Assembly: GCA_000437855.1 (NCBI GenBank)
Contig: FR902206.1
Span: forward strand, 152,612 to 216,611
From: Clostridium sp. CAG:567
Lineage (GTDB): Bacteria > Bacillota > Clostridia > TANB77 > CAG-508
Direction of reading: 5' to 3'
Length of the DNA stretch: 64,000 nucleotides
Part shown: piece after piece, positions 42,230-51,341 of the stretch
Numbering within the stretch: position 1 is the stretch's first letter
Layout of the letters: every line of letters starts with the position of its first letter
Notes under the pieces: generated by a model
What the model was told of the DNA's origin: nothing
The model's database searches: none
The model's input: the letters and a program-made list of their open reading frames with translations, nothing else
Position numbers and translations under genes: made by a program

Positions 42230-43909
42230 ATGGGAAAAACAAAAGAATTGAAATATTATAATGTTCAAAAGGTTAACACAATTAAACAGTTACTTGAAAT
42301 GGCTGTGGAACAAGCAGGAGATAAAATCGCTTTTAAATATAAAGAAGGAAAAGATAAAGTTAAAGATGTTACATATAAAGAATTTCAAGAAGATACATTT
42401 GAACTAGGAACAGCACTAAACTCTATAAATATGGCTGATAAGCATGTTGCAGTAATAGGAGATAACAGTTATAAATATGTTACTGTATACTTAACAGTAT
42501 TAAAGAGCAAAGGTGTAATTGTTCCAATTGATAAAGAATTACCAGTATATGATATTATAAATGTATTAAATGACAGTGATAGTGAAGTACTATTTTATGC
42601 AAAAAAATATGAAAAGGACATTGAAGAAATTGCTTCAAAAACACCAAATGTAAAATATTTTATAGGATTTGAAACAGAAAAGTCAGAAGGAAATAAATTG
42701 TCATATAATGAATTTAAAGCAGAAGGCAAAAAGCTTTACGAAGGTGGAGATAAAACTTATACTGAAATGGTACCAGATCATAATAGTCTTAAAATGTTAG
42801 TTTATACATCAGGAACAACAGGAATGGCTAAAGGAGTAATGCTATCAGAACATAACTTAATAAGCATAGTGTATTATGGATTAAGAGTTTCAACAGTATA
42901 TGATAGATGTTTATCTGTTTTACCATGGCACCATACTTATGAAGCTGTTGCTGGAATTCTAGTATCATTACATCATCATTCGACAATATGTATTAATGAT
43001 AGTTTAAAAGCAGTACTTAAAAACTTACAATTATACAAACCAGATTATATATATCTTGTGCCAGCATTTGTAGAATTGTTTTATAAAAAGATATGGTCAA
43101 ATGCTAAAGAAAGTCATAAAGACAAAGCACTAAAAGCAATGATGGTTATAAGTAATGGACTTAGAAAAGTGGGAATAGATCTAAGAATAAAATTCTTTAA
43201 ATCAATACATGATGCATTTGGTGGGAATTTAAGAAAAATAGTAACAGGTGGAGCAGCAGTAAGACCTGAATTAGGCGATTTCTTTGATACTATAGGAATA
43301 GACTTAATAAATGGATATGGAATAACAGAATGTTCTCCTTTAGTTAGCGTTAACATGGATTATTGCAATGACTGTTCAACAGTTGGATTCCCACTAGAAT
43401 GTGTAGAAATTAAATTAGAAGATGTAACACCAGAAGGAGACGGGGAAATTTGCGTAAAGGGTGACATAGTTATGCTGGGTTATTATAAACAACCTGAAAA
43501 AACAGCAGAAGTTTTACAGGATGGTTGGTTTATAACAGGAGACTATGGAAAAATAAATGACAAAGGTCAATTAATGATAACTGGAAGAAAGAAAAACCTA
43601 ATTGTTCTAGATAATGGTAAAAATGTATTCCCAGAGGAAATTGAAAATTATATAATGAGAATTCCTTATGTTCAAGAGGTAGTTGTATCAGGAGTAAAAG
43701 ACAAAAGCGGAAGCGAAATAGCTCTATGTGCTGAAGTGTTTTTAAATGAAGACAAATTAAAAGAGTTAAATATACAAGACAAAGAACAAGAATTAAAGAA
43801 AGATATATCAAAAGAATGTGAAGTGCTACCAGTATACAAAAGAATAGGAAAAATAGTTATTAGAGATAAGGAGTTTGAAAAAACTACAACTAATAAAATT
43901 AAGAGATAA
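42230..43909 (+). CDS. AMP-dependent acyl-CoA ligase (FadD-like), copy 1
   Basis: The 559-residue protein has the adenylate-forming motifs YTSGTTGMAKGVMLSEHN, GYGITECSPLVS, TGDYGKIN and GRKKNLIVLDNGKNVFPEEIE, ending with TTTNKIKR. It activates a carboxylic acid, probably a fatty acid, to acyl-AMP and acyl-CoA. It is in an operon with a DUF1836 regulator. It is similar in motif layout to the ligase at 54679-56400. AAGGAAGGATC precedes the ATG. Confidence 0.9.
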   Translation: MGKTKELKYYNVQKVNTIKQLLEMAVEQAGDKIAFKYKEGKDKVKDVTYKEFQEDTFELGTALNSINMADKHVAVIGDNSYKYVTVYLTVLKSKGVIVPIDKELPVYDIINVLNDSDSEVLFYAKKYEKDIEEIASKTPNVKYFIGFETEKSEGNKLSYNEFKAEGKKLYEGGDKTYTEMVPDHNSLKMLVYTSGTTGMAKGVMLSEHNLISIVYYGLRVSTVYDRCLSVLPWHHTYEAVAGILVSLHHHSTICINDSLKAVLKNLQLYKPDYIYLVPAFVELFYKKIWSNAKESHKDKALKAMMVISNGLRKVGIDLRIKFFKSIHDAFGGNLRKIVTGGAAVRPELGDFFDTIGIDLINGYGITECSPLVSVNMDYCNDCSTVGFPLECVEIKLEDVTPEGDGEICVKGDIVMLGYYKQPEKTAEVLQDGWFITGDYGKINDKGQLMITGRKKNLIVLDNGKNVFPEEIENYIMRIPYVQEVVVSGVKDKSGSEIALCAEVFLNEDKLKELNIQDKEQELKKDISKECEVLPVYKRIGKIVIRDKEFEKTTTNKIKR

Positions 43910-43938
43910 TTGTAGATATAATAAAGGGGATAAGAAAA

Positions 43939-44448
43939 ATGGAGCAAGAAATTTATAAAGAAAAGGAGATTGCTGACTTTCATATTCCAAGATGGGAAGA
44001 ACTACCTAACTTGGATTTGTATGTAGATCAAGTCATTTGCTTTTTAGATGATGCCTTGTCTAATTTTGTTAGTAAAGAAAAAGAAGGTCATGTTATAACA
44101 AAAAGCATGATAAATAATTATGTAAAACATAACGTTATAAAACCAGCAATTAACAAAAAGTATAATAAAGAACATATTGCAAATTTATTTGTTATATGCA
44201 TTCTTAAACCTTTATATAGTATAAATGATATTGCCACAATGATAAAATCTGCAACTAAATCTATTCCGATTCAAACAGTATACAATAATTTCTGTGAAAG
44301 TTTAGAAAATGCAATTAGCGCAATATTTGCAGGAAAAGAATACACACCTGAAGAACCTATAACATTTGATAAATACGTTTTAAAAAGAGTAGTATATTCA
44401 TTTGCAAATAAACTATATACTGATAAAATATATTTGAATAAATTTTAA
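43939..44448 (+). CDS. DUF1836 protein, probable regulator
   Basis: The 169-residue protein has DFHIPRWEELPNLDLYVDQV and ITKSMINNYVKHNVIKPAINKKY, the signature of DUF1836, a winged-helix/MerR-like domain. AAAGGGG precedes the ATG, 29 nt after the ligase. It may regulate the ligase genes, and is one candidate for binding TAGTTTCGAAAACTA, but that is inference. A terminator follows. Confidence 0.85.
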   Translation: MEQEIYKEKEIADFHIPRWEELPNLDLYVDQVICFLDDALSNFVSKEKEGHVITKSMINNYVKHNVIKPAINKKYNKEHIANLFVICILKPLYSINDIATMIKSATKSIPIQTVYNNFCESLENAISAIFAGKEYTPEEPITFDKYVLKRVVYSFANKLYTDKIYLNKF

Positions 44449-44453
44449 TTAAT

Positions 44454-44490
44454 AAAAAACAAGAATAATGTAAATTTATTCTTGTTTTTT
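44454..44490 (+). terminator. Terminator of the ligase-DUF1836 operon
   Basis: AAAAAACAAGAATAA (44454-44468) pairs perfectly with TTATTCTTGTTTTTT (44476-44490). Confidence 0.92.
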
Positions 44491-44526
44491 GCTTAAAAAT
44501 ATATGTGTATATTTATTTAAAAAATA

Positions 44527-44555
44527 TTGCCAATTAAAATAATTAAATATATAAT
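44527..44555 (+). promoter_or_regulatory. Promoter of the VWA-XpaC-SBP-TelA-AAA operon
   Basis: TTGCCA (44527-44532), 17-nt spacer, TATAAT (44550-44555), 24 nt before the TTG start. No operator repeat is obvious. Confidence 0.7.
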
Positions 44556-44579
44556 TAACTAAATAAAGGAGGGGGTAGC

Positions 44580-46196
44580 TTGAAAAAAACAAAAGCAACA
44601 GTTTGGATTGCAATAATAATATTTGCACTTATTATGCTTTCTTTGGTAGCTGAAGCACTAGGAGATAATATCTTAGTAAATGAGGCAAAAAATAACATTA
44701 TGGATATATTTACAAAAAAAACACTTAATATAATTGCAAGCCAAGAAAATGAAGATTTAGAAGAAGTAATACAAAATTATGCCAAAACAAAGAATTACGA
44801 TATAAATATAGAATATGCTGGCACACTAGATGTAATGGAAAAATTAAATAGTGGTGAAAATTATGATGCAGTGTGGGTATCAAATTCTATATGGCTTTAT
44901 ATGCTAGACGACAATGTAAAAGTTTCGAATTCAAAATACACAAGCATAAACCCAATAGTATTTGGTATAAAAAAATCCAAAGCTAAAGAATTGGGATTTA
45001 CAGATAAAACAATAAAAACAAAAGACATAGTAAATGCAATTTCTAGTGGAAAATTAAAATTTAGTATGTCAAACCCAACAAGTACTAATAGTGGTGCATC
45101 AGCATACTTGGGATTTTTATATACATTGGCAGGAAATCCAGAAGTACTAAAAAAAGAAAATTTACAAAATAAAAAATTAGTTAAAAACTTAACTACATTA
45201 TTTACGGGACTAGAGAGATCATCTGGAAGTGAAGACTTTTTGGAAGAGATATTTCTTAATGGTAATTATGAAGCAGTGGTTACTTATGAGTCTTCAATTA
45301 TAAATATAAATAAAAAATTACAACAACAAGGAAAAGAAACATTATATGCAATATATCCTGTGGACGGAGTTTCAATATCAGATTCACCATTTGCATATAT
45401 TGACAATAAAGATGAAAAATCTAAAGAGATTTTCTTAGATTTACAATCTTATATATTAAGTAATGAGGGTCAAAAATTACTACAAGCAAAAGGAAGAAGA
45501 ACATGGTATGGAGGCGTGAACTCTAATGTAGATAAAAGTATATTTAACCCAGAGTGGGGAATTGATACTACTAAATACATTTCACCTGTCAAATATCCAA
45601 GTACAGAAGTAATAAAATTAGCTCTTAACTTATATCAATCTGAGTTAAGAAAACCAGTACATGTTGCATTCTGCTTAGATTATTCTGGAAGTATGACTGG
45701 TACAGGATATGCAGAATTAATGAATGCAATGAACTATATTTTGTCTGATGAAGCTGCAAATGACTTTTTGCAATTTTCAGCAAAAGACAAAATAGATATA
45801 ATACCTTTTAACAGAACTGTATTGCAGTCATATAGCACTGATAATGGAACAAAAACAGAACAGCTATTAACAAATATAAGAAAAATTAAACCTAATGATA
45901 CAACAGCTCTTTACCCAGCAGTAATAGAAGCTTTAATGAAATTAAGCCAAGAAGACATGGAAAAATATAATGTTTCAATAATTGCAATGACTGATGGAAA
46001 AGCAAATGTGGGAACATTTTCAAAATTAAAAACAATATATAATAGAAATGGAAAATCAATACCAATATATTCTATAATGTTTGGAAGTGCTGCAAAACAA
46101 CAATTGCAAGATATGGCAACATTAAGTAATGGAAAGGTTTTTGATGGAAAACAAGATTTGAAAAAGGCTTTTAAAGAAGTAAGAGGATATAATTAA
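44580..46196 (+). CDS. Solute-binding domain fused to VWA domain, membrane-anchored
   Basis: The 538-residue protein has an N-terminal membrane helix, an extracellular periplasmic-binding-protein type II domain (about residues 45-340; YDAVWVSNSIWLYML, SNPTSTNSGASAYLGFLY) and a C-terminal von Willebrand A domain with a complete MIDAS: DYSGSM (D367), TTALYPAV and MTDGKAN. Ligand binding may thus be linked to metal-dependent protein adhesion. The start is TTG at 44580 after AAAGGAGGGGG. It leads a tight five-gene operon with XpaC, a second binding protein, TelA and an AAA+ ATPase. Confidence 0.85.
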   Translation: MKKTKATVWIAIIIFALIMLSLVAEALGDNILVNEAKNNIMDIFTKKTLNIIASQENEDLEEVIQNYAKTKNYDINIEYAGTLDVMEKLNSGENYDAVWVSNSIWLYMLDDNVKVSNSKYTSINPIVFGIKKSKAKELGFTDKTIKTKDIVNAISSGKLKFSMSNPTSTNSGASAYLGFLYTLAGNPEVLKKENLQNKKLVKNLTTLFTGLERSSGSEDFLEEIFLNGNYEAVVTYESSIININKKLQQQGKETLYAIYPVDGVSISDSPFAYIDNKDEKSKEIFLDLQSYILSNEGQKLLQAKGRRTWYGGVNSNVDKSIFNPEWGIDTTKYISPVKYPSTEVIKLALNLYQSELRKPVHVAFCLDYSGSMTGTGYAELMNAMNYILSDEAANDFLQFSAKDKIDIIPFNRTVLQSYSTDNGTKTEQLLTNIRKIKPNDTTALYPAVIEALMKLSQEDMEKYNVSIIAMTDGKANVGTFSKLKTIYNRNGKSIPIYSIMFGSAAKQQLQDMATLSNGKVFDGKQDLKKAFKEVRGYN

Positions 46197-46212
46197 AAAA
46201 GAGGTATAAAAC

Positions 46213-46819
46213 GTGAAAAATTCAACAATTGTATCTGCAATAGTGCGGTGGAGCATTTTTTGCAATTCCATATTTAGGATTATCAATAGGAATAATTCCT
46301 TCACTTGCAATAGGAGCAAGTGCATTTGGAGCAGGAGAACTTATATTAAGTAAAACTGAAAAAACAAAACAAGAAAAATTAAATGTATATGAGGCTCTAA
46401 ATGAAGCTAAAAATACAAATACAAAAATTCAAAAAATGGTTTCTCAAGTTGAGGATCCGGAATTATCTAATAATATATCAGAAATTCACACAACAGTATC
46501 TAAAATAATTGAAACTGTTGAGAAGAAACCAGATAAATACAAAAAAATGAATAATTTTTTTGGTTATTATTTACCTGTAACAATAAACATATTAACTAAA
46601 TATGACGAAATTGAAAATCAAAAATTGAATACTGAAGACAGCAAAAAATTTATGGAATCAACACAGAAAATGGTAAAGAAAATAAATGAAGCTTTTAAAA
46701 AACAACTATCAAATTTATACCAATCTGATATGATTGATACTGATGCAGAAATGAAGGTATTTGATACAATGTTAAAATCAGATGGTTATGATGTAGACGA
46801 TAATGATTTTAAAATTTAA
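46213..46819 (+). CDS. XpaC-like protein with +1 frameshift at a CGG codon
   Basis: GTG at 46213 (AAGAGG 8 nt upstream) gives MKNSTIVSAIV, then the zero frame meets CGG at 46246-46248 and would stop at 46351-46353 after 46 residues. Reading from GGT (46247) gives GGAFFAIPYLGLSIGIIPSLA and a complete protein to 46819: a glycine-rich membrane hairpin (about residues 10-42), then the helical XpaC domain (DKYKKMNNFFGYYLPVTINI). Total 201 residues. XpaC (named from 5-bromo-4-chloroindolyl phosphate hydrolysis) is commonly paired with TelA, as here. Annotation tools would report only the last 127 codons. Confidence 0.88.
46243..46249 (+). other. CGG-associated +1 frameshift site 2 (xpaC-like)
   Basis: GTG CGG T: zero-frame codons 11 and 12. 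The conserved frame resumes at GGT (46247-46249), so the C at 46246 is supernumerary. Confidence 0.85.
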
Positions 46820-46836
46820 TAAAGGAGGAGAAAATA

Positions 46837-47961
46837 GTGAGTAAAAAACAAATTATAGGGCTCATAATATTTTTAGTTCTGATATTAATTATAATTGGAA
46901 TTAAATTTATAGGAGATAAAAAGGACTCATTATCAGGAAAAAACCTAACAACAGTATATGTAGCAACAGGAGGTGGAAAAGAAGGATTTATTGCAAATGA
47001 AAATGTAATAAATATTATGGAAAATAAATATGGACTAAATGTTGTTTATGATTCGTGGAGCAATGGAAAATTAATTAAGAGTTCATTAGTAAGAGAAGAT
47101 GGAATAACTAAATATGATGCAATGTTTTGCTCTGATCAAAGATTTTATGATTACTATAAGTTATCTCCAAATAAATCAGAAGGAGAAGCAGACAGATATA
47201 GAGTTTTAAATGGAGGACTAACTTTAAATACTCCAATAGTAATATATAGTTGGGGAGAAGTTGTTGATGCTTTAGAAAAGGAAAAAATAGTAACTCAAAA
47301 AGATGGAGTATACTATATAACAGATATGCCAAAACTTCTAAACTATATATTAACAGGAAAAAAATGGTCTGATATCGGATTAAGTCAATTATATGGTAAT
47401 ATAAATGTTGCTTCTACAGACCCAGTTACATCATCACCAGGTGCAACATATTATGGATTATTATTATCAATAATGTGTGAAAGCTCAATAAATGACAAGA
47501 ATTTACAAACCAATTTACCAAAATTAAAAGAATTTTATGAGAAATCTGGATACATGAATAATACACCTGCAGACTTGTTTGAAAAATATTTAAAAACAGG
47601 TATGGGTGGGGAACCTATGATTGTTGACTATGAAAAGAGTATAATTGAATTTGCAAATTCAAATCCTGAAGGCTTTGAACAAGTTAAAAAAGATATACGT
47701 ATATTATACCCAACTCCAACAATATGGAATTCACATTGTATAGCAACTTTTGATGAAAGTGGAAATAAATTCTACCAAGCATTTGAAGATAAAGAAATTC
47801 AACAAATTGCATGGTCTGAATATGGATTTAGAACTGGCATTACAGGTGGAAACTATGATGTTTCAGGGTTAGAAATAGGAATTCCACAAAACATAACAAG
47901 TACTGTAACAAGCTTAAAGATGGATGTTTATAATCAGTTGATTGAATATTTAAAAAAATAA
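46837..47961 (+). CDS. Extracellular solute-binding protein, membrane-anchored
   Basis: The 374-residue protein has an N-terminal helix (about residues 5-25) without lipobox and a type II periplasmic-binding-protein domain (TTVYVATGGGKEGF, YDAMFCSDQRFYDYY, ASTDPVTSSPGATYYGLLL). It resembles the binding part of the VWA fusion two genes upstream but lacks the VWA domain. No ABC permease is in the operon, so it may act as a ligand sensor rather than for uptake. The start is GTG at 46837 after AAAGGAGGAG. Confidence 0.82.
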   Translation: MSKKQIIGLIIFLVLILIIIGIKFIGDKKDSLSGKNLTTVYVATGGGKEGFIANENVINIMENKYGLNVVYDSWSNGKLIKSSLVREDGITKYDAMFCSDQRFYDYYKLSPNKSEGEADRYRVLNGGLTLNTPIVIYSWGEVVDALEKEKIVTQKDGVYYITDMPKLLNYILTGKKWSDIGLSQLYGNINVASTDPVTSSPGATYYGLLLSIMCESSINDKNLQTNLPKLKEFYEKSGYMNNTPADLFEKYLKTGMGGEPMIVDYEKSIIEFANSNPEGFEQVKKDIRILYPTPTIWNSHCIATFDESGNKFYQAFEDKEIQQIAWSEYGFRTGITGGNYDVSGLEIGIPQNITSTVTSLKMDVYNQLIEYLKK

Positions 47962-47981
47962 TATAAAAGGAGAAAAAACAA

Positions 47982-49124
47982 ATGGAAGAATTAAAAGTCA
48001 ATAAGGAAGTAAATAGAACTGAAGTAGAAAGCTTAGCTCAAGAATCTAAGAAAGTAACAGATGAAAAAATTGAAAAGTCATTAAATTATGATTTATTATC
48101 ACAAGAAGAAAAAGATGCAATAGAAGAATTTAATCAAAAAATAAATGTTGAAGATGCAACACAAATATTGCAATATGGAGCAAAAGCTCAAACTAAAATA
48201 TCACAATTTTCTGATAGTGTATTAGAAGATGTAAAAACAAGAAGCACAGGAGAAGTAGGCGACTTACTTGCAGACCTTGTGGGTGAAATAAAATCATTTG
48301 ATTCTGATATAGCTAATACAAACAAAACTGGATTAGGAAAATTATTTACTAGTGTAAAAAAACAATTAGAAAAACTAATAGCTGGATATGAAAAAGTTGA
48401 AGTAAACATAGACAAAATTGAAGCAGGACTAGAAAAACATAGATTACAAATGTTAAAAGATATTACAATATTCGATACAATGTATGAAAAAAACTTAGAG
48501 TATTTTAAAGAACTATCTTTATACATTATTGCAGGTGAAAAGAAAATTGAAGAATTAAGAAATGTAACATTACCTGAATTACAAAAAAAGGCTAAAGAAT
48601 CAGGAGAACAACTTGATGCACAAAAAGTAAATGATATGGAAAACATGATAAATAGATTTGAAAAGAAAATATATGATTTAAAAACAACAAGAATTATATC
48701 TATTCAAATGGCACCGCAAATTCGTTTACTACAAAACAATGAAGCAGAACTTGTAGAAAAAATTCAAGGTTCTTTAACAAATACAATTCCATTATGGAAA
48801 AACCAAATGGTATTAGCATTAGGAATAAACAATGCTAAACAAGCAATTGGAGCACAAAAAGCTGTTACAGATTTAACAAATAGTATGCTACAAAAGAATA
48901 GCGAAATATTAAAACAAGGTTCAATAGAAATTGCAGAAGAATCAGAAAGAGCTATTGTTGATGTTGCTACATTACAAAAAACTAATAAAGATATAATTGA
49001 TACATTAGATCAAGTTATACAAATTCATGAAAATGGAAGAGTAAAACGTCAAGAAGCTGAAGTAGAACTTGCAAATATTGAAAAAGAATTAAAAGAAAAA
49101 ATGATTGAATTACAAGTTAAATAA
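47982..49124 (+). CDS. TelA family toxic-anion resistance protein
   Basis: The 380-residue cytoplasmic, coiled-coil-rich protein has the TelA core: FGE-like AKAQTKISQFSDSVLEDVKT, a long helix KVEVNIDKIEAGLEKHRLQML, TIFDTMYEKNLEYFKELSLYIIAGEKK and IISIQMAPQIRLLQNNEAELVEKI. Family members were linked to tellurite and other stress resistance, and are usually beside XpaC, as here. AAAGGAG precedes the ATG. Confidence 0.93.
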   Translation: MEELKVNKEVNRTEVESLAQESKKVTDEKIEKSLNYDLLSQEEKDAIEEFNQKINVEDATQILQYGAKAQTKISQFSDSVLEDVKTRSTGEVGDLLADLVGEIKSFDSDIANTNKTGLGKLFTSVKKQLEKLIAGYEKVEVNIDKIEAGLEKHRLQMLKDITIFDTMYEKNLEYFKELSLYIIAGEKKIEELRNVTLPELQKKAKESGEQLDAQKVNDMENMINRFEKKIYDLKTTRIISIQMAPQIRLLQNNEAELVEKIQGSLTNTIPLWKNQMVLALGINNAKQAIGAQKAVTDLTNSMLQKNSEILKQGSIEIAEESERAIVDVATLQKTNKDIIDTLDQVIQIHENGRVKRQEAEVELANIEKELKEKMIELQVK

Positions 49125-49145
49125 TTTGTCAATTGAGAGGAATAT

Positions 49146-50867
49146 ATGGATACTAAACAATTTTTTAAAGATGTATATGAAGATTTTTTTGGAGTGGAAA
49201 AAATTAAAGCAGAAAATGAAAAATTAGCAAAAGAATTAGGATTAAACCAAGATTATCCTACAATTGAATTAAACAAGCAAGATGAGGCAAAAGATGAACT
49301 AACTGAAGAGCAAATAAAAGAAACAAAAGATGAATTTATGCTAAAGGCTTTTGAAAAGTTAGAAAAACTATACATTACAGAACAATCAAAAAATACTCTT
49401 AAAAAAATTATTGAGTATATGAGAAAATATAGTGAAGGAATAGAAAAACAATACATTCCATTTAATATGTGCATTTATTCAAACAATAAAGAAACTATGT
49501 ATAGTATAGTTGATATAATAAGTGATACTGCGACATTTTTCTCATATATAAAAAGAGGAACTACTATTGAGACTTCTTTTTATAACATAGAAAAACCAGA
49601 ACAAATTGAAGAAATATATAGTAAAAAGAATAGTGTAGTTGTATTAAAAGATTTTGAGGGACTTTTAGCAAAAGAAAAAGAATTTAAAGATAGATTTTTG
49701 CATAATATGAAAGAAAAGTTAGAAGAAAATCAAAAAGACTTTTTGACTATTTTGATTTCAAAAACACCTGAAACAATTGAACAAGCGATGCAATCAGATA
49801 TGCTTGAGAAATATTTTGAATTTAAAATTGAATCAACTAATATAGATGTACAGGATGTTTATCAAGAAGTATTAGGTAAATTAAAAGAAAGTAGCAAAAT
49901 AACAGACGAGGCATCAATTAAACTATTAGATTATATTGCTGCTACATATCCAAAAACAAATTTATCATTTCCTGAATACAGAGATAAATTATGTAATAAA
50001 ATATTATTTAGCAAAGATCAAGAAATAACAGAAAATGATTTACCAAAATACGAACAGGAAAAATCTATGGATGAAATATTTGCAGATCTAAATAATCTTG
50101 TAGGACTTGAAAATATAAAACAAGTATTAAAAGATTTAGTAGATTTAATAGAATTAAAAAATAAAACTAAAGATGACTTAAAAATTAAAGACATAAATTT
50201 ACACATGGTATTTTTAGGAAATCCAGGAACAGGCAAAACAACTGTTGCAAGAATTATTGCAGAAATGTTATATAATTTAAAATATATAAAACAAAATAAA
50301 TTAATTGAAGTATCAAGTAAAGATTTAGTTGCTGAATATGTTGGACAAACTGCACCAAAAACAATGGCTGTTATTGAAAGAGCTTTGGGTGGAGTACTAT
50401 TTGTAGATGAAGCATATTCACTTGCATCTGAAGAAGAAAGTGGAAATTCATTTAATAAAGAAGCTATTGCAACACTTATACAGGCAATGGAAAATTATAG
50501 AGATAATCTGGTTGTAATTTTTGCTGGATACACAAAAGAAATGCAAGCATTTTTAAATGCTAACTCAGGTATAGTTTCTAGAATTGGTTATACACTAGAT
50601 TTTAAAGACTATACATCTGAAGAATTATTAAAAATCTTTGAAGGAATGGTTAAAAAAGCAGGATTTAGTATTACTAAAGAAGCATGTGATGAAGTAGTAA
50701 AAGTAATAGACAAATATAGAAATACTAAAAACTTTGGAAATGCAAGATTTGCAAGAAACCTATACGAAAAAACAATAATAAAACATGCATCAAATACTAG
50801 AGGAAAGAAAGCTAAAAAAGACCTAAAAACAATTGTTAAAGAAGATATAAGTACAGATAATTTATAA
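49146..50867 (+). CDS. AAA+ ATPase of the CbxX/SpoVK type
   Basis: The 573-residue protein has an N-terminal, unrecognised region (about 1-300, including a degenerate NTPase-like part) and a C-terminal AAA+ domain: LNNLVGLENIKQVLKDLVDL, Walker A FLGNPGTGKTTVARI (about residues 356-370), VAEYVGQTAPKT, Walker B GGVLFVDEAYSLA and arginine-finger region. It resembles the C-terminal half of CbxX/CfxQ and SpoVK proteins, which remodel protein complexes. As last gene of the TelA operon it may remodel TelA or the XpaC assembly. Ends at a terminator. Confidence 0.88.
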   Translation: MDTKQFFKDVYEDFFGVEKIKAENEKLAKELGLNQDYPTIELNKQDEAKDELTEEQIKETKDEFMLKAFEKLEKLYITEQSKNTLKKIIEYMRKYSEGIEKQYIPFNMCIYSNNKETMYSIVDIISDTATFFSYIKRGTTIETSFYNIEKPEQIEEIYSKKNSVVVLKDFEGLLAKEKEFKDRFLHNMKEKLEENQKDFLTILISKTPETIEQAMQSDMLEKYFEFKIESTNIDVQDVYQEVLGKLKESSKITDEASIKLLDYIAATYPKTNLSFPEYRDKLCNKILFSKDQEITENDLPKYEQEKSMDEIFADLNNLVGLENIKQVLKDLVDLIELKNKTKDDLKIKDINLHMVFLGNPGTGKTTVARIIAEMLYNLKYIKQNKLIEVSSKDLVAEYVGQTAPKTMAVIERALGGVLFVDEAYSLASEEESGNSFNKEAIATLIQAMENYRDNLVVIFAGYTKEMQAFLNANSGIVSRIGYTLDFKDYTSEELLKIFEGMVKKAGFSITKEACDEVVKVIDKYRNTKNFGNARFARNLYEKTIIKHASNTRGKKAKKDLKTIVKEDISTDNL

Positions 50868-50877
50868 ATTTAAAAGG

Positions 50878-50913
50878 GCCAAGATTATTAAATCAAAATA
50901 ATTTTGGCTTTTT
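50878..50913 (+). terminator. Terminator of the TelA operon
   Basis: GCCAAGATTATT (50878-50889) pairs with AATAATTTTGGC (50897-50908; one G-U), followed by five T residues. Confidence 0.88.
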
Positions 50914-50926
50914 GTTTTGAATACTA

Positions 50927-50955
50927 TTGATTAAATGTAATAATTACGATATAAT
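50927..50955 (+). promoter_or_regulatory. Promoter of the toxin-antitoxin pair
   Basis: TTGATT (50927-50932), 17-nt spacer, TATAAT (50950-50955), 33 nt before the antitoxin ATG. Confidence 0.7.
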
Positions 50956-50987
50956 TTGAATATATTAATTTAAAAGGAGGAAGTTGT

Positions 50988-51341
50988 ATGGCAGTAATAA
51001 GACCATCAGCAGATTTGAGAAATAACTATAGTGAGATTTCGAAAATTTGTCATGAAACTAAACAACCTATATATATTACTAAAAACGGTTATAATGATTT
51101 AGTATTATTAAGTAATGAGGCTTATGAAGAATTAACAAATGGATGGTTAACGGAAAAAGAAATAGAAAAACGAATTTCAGAAAAGTTTGATAAACAATAT
51201 GCTGACTTCGAAGAATTTAAAAAAGATGTACTTGAACAAATTAATAAAGCAATAAATGAAATAGAAGAAGGTAAAGGAATAACAATGGAAGAAGCTGTTG
51301 CAGAAATGGAGGACAAGTATCATATAAATGAGAAAATATAA
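50988..51341 (+). CDS. Phd/YefM-type antitoxin
   Basis: The 117-residue protein has the Phd/YefM N-terminal fold: RPSADLRNNYSEISKICHET, PIYITKNGYNDLVLLS, then an acidic toxin-binding tail that is longer than usual (about residues 50-117). It should bind its operator and neutralise the RelE/ParE-type toxin encoded next; the genes overlap by 14 nt, implying coupling. AAAGGAGG precedes the ATG. Confidence 0.9.
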   Translation: MAVIRPSADLRNNYSEISKICHETKQPIYITKNGYNDLVLLSNEAYEELTNGWLTEKEIEKRISEKFDKQYADFEEFKKDVLEQINKAINEIEEGKGITMEEAVAEMEDKYHINEKI

